Below are positions 1 through 6,204 of a stretch of 7,180 nt of DNA, piece by piece. Below the pieces are notes generated by a model. It did not search any database. It saw nothing but the letters and a program-made list of their open reading frames with translations, and had not been told where the DNA came from. Source of the stretch: Oscillospiraceae bacterium (GTDB lineage: Bacteria; Bacillota; Clostridia; Oscillospirales; Oscillospiraceae); NCBI GenBank assembly GCA_020025655.1, contig JAHHRR010000066.1, forward strand, positions 1 to 7,180, given 5' to 3'. Position 1 is the stretch's first letter, and every line of letters begins with the position of its first letter. Both the position numbers and the translations under genes were made by a program.

Positions 1-28
1 ACTTTTCCGGCTCTTGAGCCGGGAAAGT
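1..28 (-). terminator. Hairpin after guaA, probable terminator at the window edge
   Basis: An almost perfect inverted repeat pairs positions 1-13 with 16-28: 12 Watson-Crick pairs and one G-T wobble (6 with 23). The central CTC-TT-GAG closes a very short loop. It starts 12 nt past the guaA stop codon. On the minus strand any U-tract would lie mostly beyond position 1, so termination cannot be fully judged. The outer A/T-rich part of the stem fits an intrinsic terminator. Confidence 0.7.
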
Positions 29-40
29 CAGGTTAGGAGA

Positions 41-1021
41 TTATTCCCACTCGATAGTTCCGATGGGTTTGGGAGTGAGGTCAAAGACAACGCGGTTGAT
101 GCCGTCTACCTCGGAGGTGATACGGTCAACGATAGTGTGGAGAACAGGGTAGGGGATCTCCTCGATGGTAGCGGTCATGGCGTCGGTGGTGTTGACGGCA
201 CGGATTACTGCGGGCCAGCCTTCGTAGCGCTTGCCGTCCTTAACGCCAACAGACTTGAAGTCGGGAACGGCGATAAAGTACTGCCATACCTTCTCGGAAA
301 GGCCGCACTTATCAAACTCCTCACGGAGAATTGCATCAGCCTCACGCAGGGCATTCAGACGGTCGCGGGTAATTGCACCCAGGCAGCGGACACCAAGACC
401 GGGGCCGGGGAAGGGCTGACGGAAGACCATGCTGTGGGGCAGACCCAGTGCAAGACCTACTACACGAACTTCGTCCTTGTACAGGAACTTGAGGGGCTCA
501 ACCAGCTCAAACTCCAGCTCCTCGGGCAGACCGCCGACGTTGTGGTGAGCCTTTACGCCTGCGCTCTCGAGGATATCAGGATAAATAGTACCCTGAGCGA
601 GGAACTTGATGTCGGACTGCTTTGCCTTCTCTTCATCAAATACAGCGATAAACTCGTTGCCGATAATCTTACGCTTAGACTCGGGCTCAGCTACACCTTC
701 AAGCTTTGTGAGGAAGCGCTCGGTAGCGTCAACATAGATGAGGTTTGCATCCATCTGGTTGCGGAATACCTCAATTACCTGTTCGCTTTCACCTTTGCGC
801 ATAAGGCCATGGTTTACATGGACACATACGAGCTGTTTGCCGACAGCCTTAATGAGCAGTGCGGCAACAACGGAAGAATCAACTCCGCCGGACAGTGCAA
901 GAAGGACCTTCTTGTCACCTATCTGACTGCGAAGAGCCTGAAGCTGTTCATTTATAAATGCCTCAGCGAGCTGAGGAGTGGTGATACGTTCCATGGAATC
1001 AGGACGACGATTATCTGCCAT
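41..1021 (-). CDS. guaA: GMP synthase, ATP-pyrophosphatase subunit without the amidotransferase domain
   Basis: This 326-residue protein catalyses the last step of GMP synthesis: XMP is adenylylated with ATP and then aminated. What is seen: the PP-loop SGGVDSS at residues 44-50, LAQGTIYPD at 141-149, KAHHNVGG at 157-164, RQPFPGPGL at 201-209, and the C-terminal signature ending TIEWE that belongs to the dimerisation domain. Usual bacterial GuaA is about 510-525 residues with an N-terminal class I glutamine amidotransferase domain. Here that domain is absent and the ORF has its own promoter and ribosome binding site, so it is not a simple truncation. It resembles the separate synthetase subunit of two-subunit archaeal GMP synthases. 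The amidotransferase subunit could be encoded outside the window, or the enzyme may use free ammonia. The start is the ATG at 1021, 8 nt after GGAGG; an in-frame TTG at 1036 overlaps that site and is rejected. Confidence 0.95.
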   Translation of the reverse strand: MADNRRPDSMERITTPQLAEAFINEQLQALRSQIGDKKVLLALSGGVDSSVVAALLIKAVGKQLVCVHVNHGLMRKGESEQVIEVFRNQMDANLIYVDATERFLTKLEGVAEPESKRKIIGNEFIAVFDEEKAKQSDIKFLAQGTIYPDILESAGVKAHHNVGGLPEELEFELVEPLKFLYKDEVRVVGLALGLPHSMVFRQPFPGPGLGVRCLGAITRDRLNALREADAILREEFDKCGLSEKVWQYFIAVPDFKSVGVKDGKRYEGWPAVIRAVNTTDAMTATIEEIPYPVLHTIVDRITSEVDGINRVVFDLTPKPIGTIEWE

Positions 1022-1029
1022 ATTAATAT

Positions 1030-1034
1030 CCTCC
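1030..1034 (-). promoter_or_regulatory. Ribosome binding site that fixes the guaA start
   Basis: GGAGG on the minus strand lies 8 nt before the ATG at 1021. An alternative TTG at 1036 begins upstream of and overlaps this site, so it cannot be served by it. This decides for a 326-residue product. Confidence 0.85.
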
Positions 1035-1056
1035 AATATCTTTATGAGTATGCCTT

Positions 1057-1085
1057 ATTATATATTGCAAACAGGCAGTACGCAA
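1057..1085 (-). promoter_or_regulatory. Sigma-A promoter of guaA
   Basis: On the minus strand TTGCGT (1085-1080) and a perfect TATAAT (1062-1057) are separated by 17 bp. Transcription should start near 1050, leaving a leader of only about 29 nt before the ATG. That is too short for a guanine riboswitch or an attenuator, so guaA appears not to be controlled by such an element from this promoter. Confidence 0.8.
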
Positions 1086-1142
1086 TAGTTTTTCTCTAAA
1101 AGTTTAAGGTCAAAAATAAAAAAAGTTCTAATAAAACTACTA

Positions 1143-1182
1143 AAAATAAACCATTCGGTATTATCACCGAATGGTTTGTTTT
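1143..1182 (-). terminator. Intrinsic terminator of the LRR operon
   Basis: A perfect 11-bp stem, AAACCATTCGG (1148-1158) with CCGAATGGTTT (1167-1177), closes an 8-nt loop. One G-T wobble and four A-T pairs extend it to 1143/1182. On the minus strand it is followed by runs of T across 1146-1110. It lies 14 nt after the LRR-A stop and before the guaA promoter, separating the two transcription units. The arms are A/T-flanked on both sides, so it could act in both directions. Confidence 0.85.
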
Positions 1183-1196
1183 ATTTCTCAGTATTT

Positions 1197-2750
1197 TCAG
1201 AAGACATAATGTGCACGGGGGTCGTTCCATACAAAATTATAGGCATAGTCACCTTTGCCATACTGGAACATTTCACGCAGCTCTTTATAACGGGGATGAA
1301 GATTATCTGTGCCGTATTTCTCACGCTCAAGATACCTCCAACCGCCTTCTGTGGGGTCAACTGTGGTGGTGTTGATTTCGCAGTCAGGGCAGATTTCCCT
1401 GAATTTATCTATCTGCTCCTGAGGAATGGGGGTTATGCAGCCGATCCAGAGCCGTTCAAGCTCTGTGCAGCCGTAAATCGGGCTTATATCTGTAAGCTCG
1501 GGCAGATAGCAGATGTTTAAATGCTTGAGCTTCTTCATGTTCCTGAGGGGACTTATATCATGGCAGTTGGAGGTCTGGATTTCCAGATATTCAATGTTAG
1601 GGCAGTTTTCCAATACAGAGCAGTCATCCCAGAAGCCCATAGGAATCAGCAGTACTTCAAGCTTCGGCATATAGGCAAGGAAAGATATATCCCTCATATC
1701 CGGGTTATGCCCTAAATCCAGATATTTAACGTCAGTGCAGTATTTAAGCGACTGAACTGTGTCGGGAGTGAGGCATCCGCCTACACTGGGCTTTGAAGCG
1801 AGTATCTTCTCAACATCGGTTCGGGCACTGTAATTATTTCCGAACCATATTCTCCACACAACCTTTACATCGGGAAAATCATCTCTTATTGAAGCCATTG
1901 CCTCATCAGAAACACCGCAGGAGTCCATATCCAGATAATTAAGCCTGGGCATACAGGGAATAACTTCTCTTACCCACTTGCCTTCGTCATCCATTCTGAT
2001 ATGGCTGAGGTCCAATGTTTCGTCCATAAGAGTAAAATCTCTGCCGCCGTATGTAAATTCGTAATCATAGTTTACATCGGGCCGTGCGGCAACAAGGTTT
2101 GCAATACCTTTAAAGCTCAGGTCGGGATTGGATTCCTGATTGCCTAATTCCACGGATTTAAGATTGGGCATAGCTGTTAAAACAAGGGCAAGCTTATTTG
2201 CGTCCCTGTCGCTCAAAGCCTCAAAACTGAGTGTTTCTGCGGAATAATCAAGCACTTTGCCTGAAATAACCGGCTCATACTCAAACTTAAGGTCGGGACG
2301 AACAGAAGAAAATGCAGAGATAACATTCAGAATCTCGCTTTCTTTATCCGATGCAAAGCTTACAGTCTGAAGACTGGGGAGATATTTTACATTTCCGGCG
2401 GTAGATTTCAGCGCATCATCACTGAAAGCACCTTCCGGAATCTGAATAGCAGCTTCGGTATTATCCACACTTAAACTATCTGAAAGATTTACAGTGTATC
2501 TGACGGCAACATCAGGATGATTTTCCTGCCAGAGCATAAGCTCCTCGTAGCAGTCGCTGCCCGAAAAATCCGCAGATTGGAGCCTTTCGAGCCTGTCCAG
2601 AAGAGGAAGCTCATCGGCGCTGATGATCAGAGAAATTTCCTTTGCTCTTTCGGATACGGCAGCATTTCGGAACTCTACTTTGGCACCGCAGCCGGTTAAT
2701 ATTATGCAGCTGATAACAAGGGCTGTTAATAAGCTTAAAAACTTTTTCAC
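1197..2750 (-). CDS. LRR-A: exported leucine-rich-repeat lipoprotein, last gene of the tandem operon
   Basis: This 517-residue protein has unknown function. The N-terminus is a lipoprotein signal peptide: MKK, a hydrophobic stretch, then the lipobox LTGC with the lipidated Cys at 21, so it should sit on the outer face of the membrane. Residues about 35-310 hold four degenerate modules of about 60-70 residues. Residues 274-325 hold the block most conserved with its two paralogues (MDSCGVS, VVWRIWFG, RTDVEKILASKPS). Residues about 336-436 hold five internalin-like repeats of 22-24 residues (VKYLDLGHN, IEYLEI, LKHLNI, DISPL, DISPI). The tail has LHPRYKELRE and ends NDPRAHYVF. The start is GTG, with GGAGG (2763-2767) at a long 12-nt spacing, which may lower expression relative to the upstream paralogues. 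It begins 33 nt after LRR-B and is followed by a strong terminator. Family assignment is firm; ligand and role are not known. Confidence 0.88.
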   Translation of the reverse strand: MKKFLSLLTALVISCIILTGCGAKVEFRNAAVSERAKEISLIISADELPLLDRLERLQSADFSGSDCYEELMLWQENHPDVAVRYTVNLSDSLSVDNTEAAIQIPEGAFSDDALKSTAGNVKYLPSLQTVSFASDKESEILNVISAFSSVRPDLKFEYEPVISGKVLDYSAETLSFEALSDRDANKLALVLTAMPNLKSVELGNQESNPDLSFKGIANLVAARPDVNYDYEFTYGGRDFTLMDETLDLSHIRMDDEGKWVREVIPCMPRLNYLDMDSCGVSDEAMASIRDDFPDVKVVWRIWFGNNYSARTDVEKILASKPSVGGCLTPDTVQSLKYCTDVKYLDLGHNPDMRDISFLAYMPKLEVLLIPMGFWDDCSVLENCPNIEYLEIQTSNCHDISPLRNMKKLKHLNICYLPELTDISPIYGCTELERLWIGCITPIPQEQIDKFREICPDCEINTTTVDPTEGGWRYLEREKYGTDNLHPRYKELREMFQYGKGDYAYNFVWNDPRAHYVF

Positions 2751-2762
2751 GGTTGAAAAAAG

Positions 2763-2767
2763 CCTCC
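2763..2767 (-). promoter_or_regulatory. Distantly spaced ribosome binding site of LRR-A
   Basis: GGAGG on the minus strand (within AAGGAGG) lies 12 nt before a GTG start at 2750. No ATG is available between them in frame. Spacing and start codon are both weaker than in LRR-B (7 nt, ATG) and LRR-C (8 nt, ATG). Confidence 0.7.
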
Positions 2768-2783
2768 TTGGTGTAAACAGGTG

Positions 2784-4343
2784 TTAATCTTTATTATCGA
2801 GCGGGGGAATGGGTATCTGACCGGGGCCGAAATACAGAGGATCGTTATAATAATATGCGTAGGACTGGTTGCCTTTGCCGTAGCCCATCTGACTGTAAAG
2901 CAGCTTGTAGCGATCACTTACCGTATTTGCACTTGTAAAGCGCCAGATTCCGCCAAGGGGAGACTCGGTAGTTGCATCTATATCGCAGTTGGGGGCACAT
3001 TCACGCATCTTTTCAATCTGCTCAAGAGGGATGGGAGTGTGGGCGCCTATCCACAGGCGCTCAAGATTTTCAAGCCCGTAAATCGGTGACAGGTCATGCA
3101 GTGCATAGCACTGGGCAATGTTCAGGTGACGGAGGTTTTTAAGCCCGGCCAGAGGACGGAGGTCATCAAGACCTGTTTCAAAAAGCTCAAGATACTCAAG
3201 CTTGGGACAATCTGCAAGGGGACTTGCGTCACACCAGTCATTCATTGCAAGGATAGCAACCTCAAGATCAGGCATATATGATACAAAGTCAATGGAATCC
3301 AGAGTACGGTTATGACCGAGGTCCAGATATTTAACCTTGGTGCAGTATTTAAGACCGTCGGTGTTATCTTTTCGCAGATCTCCGCCCATACCGGGGTTTG
3401 ATGCCATGATATGCTCAACATCGGTACGCACGCTGTAACGGCCGAAAACTACACGCCATACTACGTTGGTGTCGGGCAGAGCATCTCTGATTTCTGCCAT
3501 TTTTTCATTGGACACACCGCAGGAATCCATATCCAGGGTTTTGAGGTTTCTCATGCAGCTTGCAATTTTGAATGCAAGCTGGCCTTCATCATCCATAGGA
3601 ATATGGCGCAGAATAAGCTCTTCGTCGCTGAGGCTGATATCTTTTCCGAATGCGGAGAAGCTGTATTTAAGCTCTGCCAGAGGGCAGGCTTCATGAATGG
3701 CATATATTGTATCCCATGAAAGGGGAGCGTCAACAGACTCCTGACCGAGATCAATGCTTGCAAGCTGCTTCATTGCAGGAAGAAATGCGGTAAGTGAGGC
3801 TAAATCCTCAGAGTGTACACCATTAAGATCAAGTGCTGTGCTTTGCGTGGAATAGGTTTTACCATTCAGGGTGAACTCAAATTCACAGCTCAGATCAGGA
3901 TAAGCGGACGTAAGTGCGGAAAGAATCTCAGGATCGGGGTCGGCGCTGAGCTTTACGCTTTGAAGCTCAGGAAGATACTTTATAAGCTCCATAGCCTGAG
4001 AAAGCTGGTCTTTATCATAGCTGCTCAGGTCAAGTGCGGTTTCGGAATTTGCAGCAACCTGCCCGTCAGGCAGAGTTACAGTATAAATTACCTCCACTTC
4101 TGGGTGCTTTTCGGCCCAGAGAGCAATTTCCTCAAGCTCGGTGCTGCCGGAAAAATCTGCTGATTTGAGATTTGAGAATCTGCTGAGATATTGAGTTTCT
4201 CCGGGGGCAAGAACAAGTGTAAGAGTCTCTGAATCTATGGGAAAATGGCCGTTTTCAAAGCTTACTTTTTCGGTGCAGCCGGCCAGCAGTGTGCAGACAA
4301 GAAAAAGTGAAATTAACAGCAGTAATCTGCTCTTTTGCTTCAT
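2784..4343 (-). CDS. LRR-B: exported leucine-rich-repeat lipoprotein, middle gene of the tandem operon
   Basis: This 519-residue paralogue of LRR-A and LRR-C has a clear lipoprotein signal peptide: basic MKQKSR, a long hydrophobic core, and the lipobox LAGC with Cys 23. Modules of about 60-70 residues run from about 34 to 305, the first containing SADFSGST and HPEVEVIYT. The conserved block is at 271-321 (MDSCGVSNE, VVWRVVFG, RTDVEHIMASNP); it lacks one residue found in the paralogues at the FGxxYS turn. Five leucine-rich repeats of the internalin type lie at about 331-432 (VKYLDLGHN, LEYLEL, LRHLNI, DLSPIYGL). The tail has YAYYYNDPLY followed by a proline-rich extension, FGPGQIPIPPLDNKD, that the other two lack. 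The ATG at 4343 follows GGAGG by 7 nt. It starts 33 nt after LRR-C stops, so co-transcription is likely. Function is not recognisable beyond a surface-exposed binding or scaffold protein, which is an inference from LRR architecture. Confidence 0.9.
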   Translation of the reverse strand: MKQKSRLLLLISLFLVCTLLAGCTEKVSFENGHFPIDSETLTLVLAPGETQYLSRFSNLKSADFSGSTELEEIALWAEKHPEVEVIYTVTLPDGQVAANSETALDLSSYDKDQLSQAMELIKYLPELQSVKLSADPDPEILSALTSAYPDLSCEFEFTLNGKTYSTQSTALDLNGVHSEDLASLTAFLPAMKQLASIDLGQESVDAPLSWDTIYAIHEACPLAELKYSFSAFGKDISLSDEELILRHIPMDDEGQLAFKIASCMRNLKTLDMDSCGVSNEKMAEIRDALPDTNVVWRVVFGRYSVRTDVEHIMASNPGMGGDLRKDNTDGLKYCTKVKYLDLGHNRTLDSIDFVSYMPDLEVAILAMNDWCDASPLADCPKLEYLELFETGLDDLRPLAGLKNLRHLNIAQCYALHDLSPIYGLENLERLWIGAHTPIPLEQIEKMRECAPNCDIDATTESPLGGIWRFTSANTVSDRYKLLYSQMGYGKGNQSYAYYYNDPLYFGPGQIPIPPLDNKD

Positions 4344-4376
4344 AGTATTTCCTCCAGTAATAATGCGGAATGAGCT

Positions 4377-5993
4377 TTAATATAGCGGGTCATTCCAGTA
4401 GAATGCGTAATCGGCATCAGTATAGCCGAACTGTTCTTTAAGAAGCTTATAACGAGGATGCAGAACCTCCTGCAGCCAGCCGGTTTCGGCATACAGCTTA
4501 AGGCTGAGTTCGGTGTATCCTAAAAGACGCCATGTACCGCTTGTGGGGTCTACGGTTACGGTATCTATAACACAGTCAGGAGCGCACTCCTGCATCTTTG
4601 CCACCTGTTCGGGGGGAACGGGGTCTATGCTGCCTATCCAGAATCTTTCAAGCTCGGTTAGATTATAGATAGGGGAGATATCAGTTACATTCTGGCAGTT
4701 GCCTATGTTGAGATGACGAAGCTCTTTAAGACCTGCAAGGGGACTTAAATCCGCAACCTGTGTGGAGTTGAGCTCCAGATACTCAAGCTTGGGGCAGCTG
4801 GCAAGGGGAGTAATATCGGTGAGCGGGTTCATTGCGAGAACCAGAACCTCAATGTTGGGAGTGCCGTAAAGGAATGAAAGGTCATAGATTGAGTTGTTGT
4901 GACCTAAATCCAGATATTTAAGGTCGGTGCAGTATTTAATAACACCTACCTCATCGTTGTCTATAACGCCGCCCTTGGAGGGCTTGGAGGCAAGAATTCG
5001 CTCAACATCTGTTCTGACGCTGTAATTATCACCGAACCATATACGCCAGATAACCTTGGTATTGGGATTTTCCTCTCTGATGCGTGCCATATTTTCGTTG
5101 GACACGCCGCAGAAATCCATATCGAGAACCTTGCAGTTCCTCATAATAGGCATTGCGGAACGGACTGCTGCGCCCTGATCGTCCATTTTAACATGGCTGA
5201 AATTGAGATTTTCAGCATTTGCATTTACGCTCTGTCCACAGAGAGTAAAGACGTAGCTCACATTTGCACCGGGGCAGGCATCTTCTATACGGGATATGTC
5301 ATCATATGTAAGATCGTTTGTATCCTCGCTGCCCAAATCCAGATTTTTGAGATTTGTCATACAGCTGAGCGCTGCACAAACGGTATCAACATCTGTCCGT
5401 TTGAGTGAGGGATATGAAAGACTCTCTGTATCTATGCTGAGTGTTTCACCGAAAAGCTCGATGGTGTAAGATATCTTTGCCTTGGGAGCGGCGGCATGAA
5501 TGGCAGAAATCTCTTCACCGCTTAAAGATGAGCCGGGAACAGCCTGACCCAGATCTATGGATTTAAGGTTTCTGGTATGGCCGAGCAGCTTTGCCGTTTC
5601 TTCAACCATGCTGCTGTCAAGGCCTGTAAGATCAATAGCCTCAGCGTTAATGCCGATGTCCTCGCCCACAGGAAAGTGAAGCGTATAGTTAACTTCTACC
5701 TCAGGATGAGCTTCCGACCATGCTTTAATTTCGTCATAGCAGGTGCTGCCGGAAAAATCAGCAGATTTGAGGGCGGTAAAATAGTCCAGAAGTTCAAATT
5801 CCGATGCCTGAATGGGAAAGCTCAGGCTCTCAGAATCGGCAGGGAAAGAGCCTCCGGAAAATGTTATTTTAAGAGGCCCGTTAACAGGGGCATATACGTG
5901 CCCGTCTCTGACAGGACCTGAATAGCTGCAAAGCAGCAGGAAAATAACAAAAGCTATGGATATGATGGCTGTTGCTATACGTTTTGCTTTCAT
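4377..5993 (-). CDS. LRR-C: exported leucine-rich-repeat protein, first gene of the tandem operon
   Basis: This 538-residue protein is the promoter-proximal paralogue. Its N-terminus (MKAKR, hydrophobic residues about 6-21, then LLLC with Cys 22) aligns in position with the lipidated Cys of LRR-A and LRR-B, but the residue before Cys is Leu. It therefore breaks the usual lipobox and may be an uncleaved membrane anchor. Modules: about 51-122 (SADFSGST, HPEVEVNYT), 123-194 (LKSIDLGQ), 195-264 (LKNLDLGSE) and 265-325 (HVKMDD, KVLDMDFCGVS). The conserved block spans 291-342 (VIWRIWFG, SVRTDVERILASKPS). Five leucine-rich repeats lie at about 352-454. The tail carries LHPRYKLLKE and ends exactly at NDPLY. 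The start is the ATG at 5993, 8 nt after GGAGG. An in-frame ATG at 6059 has no ribosome binding site and would put 22 polar residues before the signal sequence, so it is rejected. A 33-nt gap leads to LRR-B. Confidence 0.9.
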   Translation of the reverse strand: MKAKRIATAIISIAFVIFLLLCSYSGPVRDGHVYAPVNGPLKITFSGGSFPADSESLSFPIQASEFELLDYFTALKSADFSGSTCYDEIKAWSEAHPEVEVNYTLHFPVGEDIGINAEAIDLTGLDSSMVEETAKLLGHTRNLKSIDLGQAVPGSSLSGEEISAIHAAAPKAKISYTIELFGETLSIDTESLSYPSLKRTDVDTVCAALSCMTNLKNLDLGSEDTNDLTYDDISRIEDACPGANVSYVFTLCGQSVNANAENLNFSHVKMDDQGAAVRSAMPIMRNCKVLDMDFCGVSNENMARIREENPNTKVIWRIWFGDNYSVRTDVERILASKPSKGGVIDNDEVGVIKYCTDLKYLDLGHNNSIYDLSFLYGTPNIEVLVLAMNPLTDITPLASCPKLEYLELNSTQVADLSPLAGLKELRHLNIGNCQNVTDISPIYNLTELERFWIGSIDPVPPEQVAKMQECAPDCVIDTVTVDPTSGTWRLLGYTELSLKLYAETGWLQEVLHPRYKLLKEQFGYTDADYAFYWNDPLY

Positions 5994-6001
5994 AAATAAA
6001 G

Positions 6002-6006
6002 CCTCC
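6002..6006 (-). promoter_or_regulatory. Ribosome binding site that fixes the LRR-C start
   Basis: GGAGG on the minus strand lies 8 nt before the ATG at 5993. The upstream in-frame ATG at 6059 has no purine-rich site before it. This places the membrane-targeting segment at the true N-terminus. Confidence 0.85.
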
Positions 6007-6011
6007 GAAAA

Positions 6012-6041
6012 CTGAATGTTCGATTTGCTGTCCAAATTCAG
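6012..6041 (-). repeat. Inverted repeat in the LRR operon leader
   Basis: CTGAAT (6012-6017) and ATTCAG (6036-6041) can pair around an 18-nt loop in the leader RNA. On the minus strand the hairpin ends about 5 nt before the GGAGG of LRR-C. The stem is only 6 bp, so a regulatory role is uncertain. Confidence 0.35.
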
Positions 6042-6082
6042 GCAGAAATTAAAAATCATGGAAAAACATATTTATTCAAATT

Positions 6083-6111
6083 ATTATACCATTGGCAAAT
6101 GCTATTTGCAA
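6083..6111 (-). promoter_or_regulatory. Extended -10 promoter of the LRR operon
   Basis: On the minus strand TTGCAA (6111-6106), a 17-bp spacer and TATAAT (6088-6083) form a sigma-A promoter, with TGG directly before the -10 giving an extended -10 element. Transcription should start near 6076, leaving a leader of about 83 nt. No second promoter of this quality was noticed in the 33-nt gaps, which supports a single three-gene transcript. Confidence 0.8.
6095..6109. promoter_or_regulatory. Operator-like palindrome in the LRR promoter spacer
   Basis: GCAAAT (6095-6100), three bases, then ATTTGC (6104-6109) form a perfect 6-3-6 inverted repeat. It fills most of the spacer and overlaps the -35 element of the LRR promoter. 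A dimeric repressor bound here would block RNA polymerase. No regulator gene in the window points to its identity. Confidence 0.4.
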
Positions 6112-6143
6112 GATAACCGGCTTATTGGGAAAAGCCAAAATAC

Positions 6144-6178
6144 ACAGTAAAATACAGATTGATTTACTGTTGACAGTA
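6144..6178. promoter_or_regulatory. Cluster of ACAGTA/TACTGT half-sites over the cysE -35 element
   Basis: ACAGTAAA (6144-6151) and TTTACTGT (6163-6170) form a perfect 8-bp inverted repeat with an 11-nt spacer. The second arm also belongs to a perfect 6-2-6 palindrome, TACTGTTGACAGTA (6165-6178), which contains the -35 hexamer. Three half-sites in this geometry look like a transcription factor operator. The factor is not identifiable from the sequence. Confidence 0.5.
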
Positions 6179-6198
6179 GCGCTGACGTGTTATATAAT
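6170..6198 (+). promoter_or_regulatory. Consensus sigma-A promoter of cysE
   Basis: TTGACA (6170-6175) and TATAAT (6193-6198) are both perfect and separated by the optimal 17 bp. Transcription should start near 6205. A promoter this strong before a biosynthetic gene normally needs a repressor or a downstream control step. Both are suggested here by the palindromes over the -35 and the leader ORF. Confidence 0.88.
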
Positions 6199-6204
6199 CC
6201 ATAT

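Larger units (their letters stand above)
1197..5993 (-). repeat. Tandem array of three paralogous LRR genes
   Basis: Three genes of 517, 519 and 538 codons share one architecture and long stretches of protein similarity, strongest in the C-terminal half. Short nearly identical DNA stretches recur in register, for example the segments around 1717-1746, 3317-3353 and 4909-4939, all encoding YCT-x-(V/L)KYLDLGH. Both intergenic gaps are 33 nt although their sequences differ. This indicates old tandem duplications followed by divergence rather than a recent copy event. Confidence 0.85.

Noticed and set aside
1021..1036. Earlier TTG start for guaA
   Set aside because: The TTG overlaps the GGAGG that serves the ATG at 1021 and has no site of its own.
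14..1099. Long plus-strand open frame opposite guaA
   Set aside because: It is antisense to a gene with clear GMP synthase motifs, promoter and ribosome binding site; the protein shows no domain and the frame arises from codon bias.
1022..1147. Guanine riboswitch before guaA
   Set aside because: The promoter leaves only about 29 nt of leader, too short for a purine aptamer.
1197..5993. Toxin-immunity, CRISPR or mobile element cargo
   Set aside because: No transposase, integrase, direct terminal repeats, toxin domain or spacer array was seen; the array is best explained by tandem gene duplication.
5994..6059. 22-residue N-terminal extension of LRR-C from an ATG at 6059
   Set aside because: No ribosome binding site, and it would bury the signal sequence behind a polar stretch absent from the paralogues.
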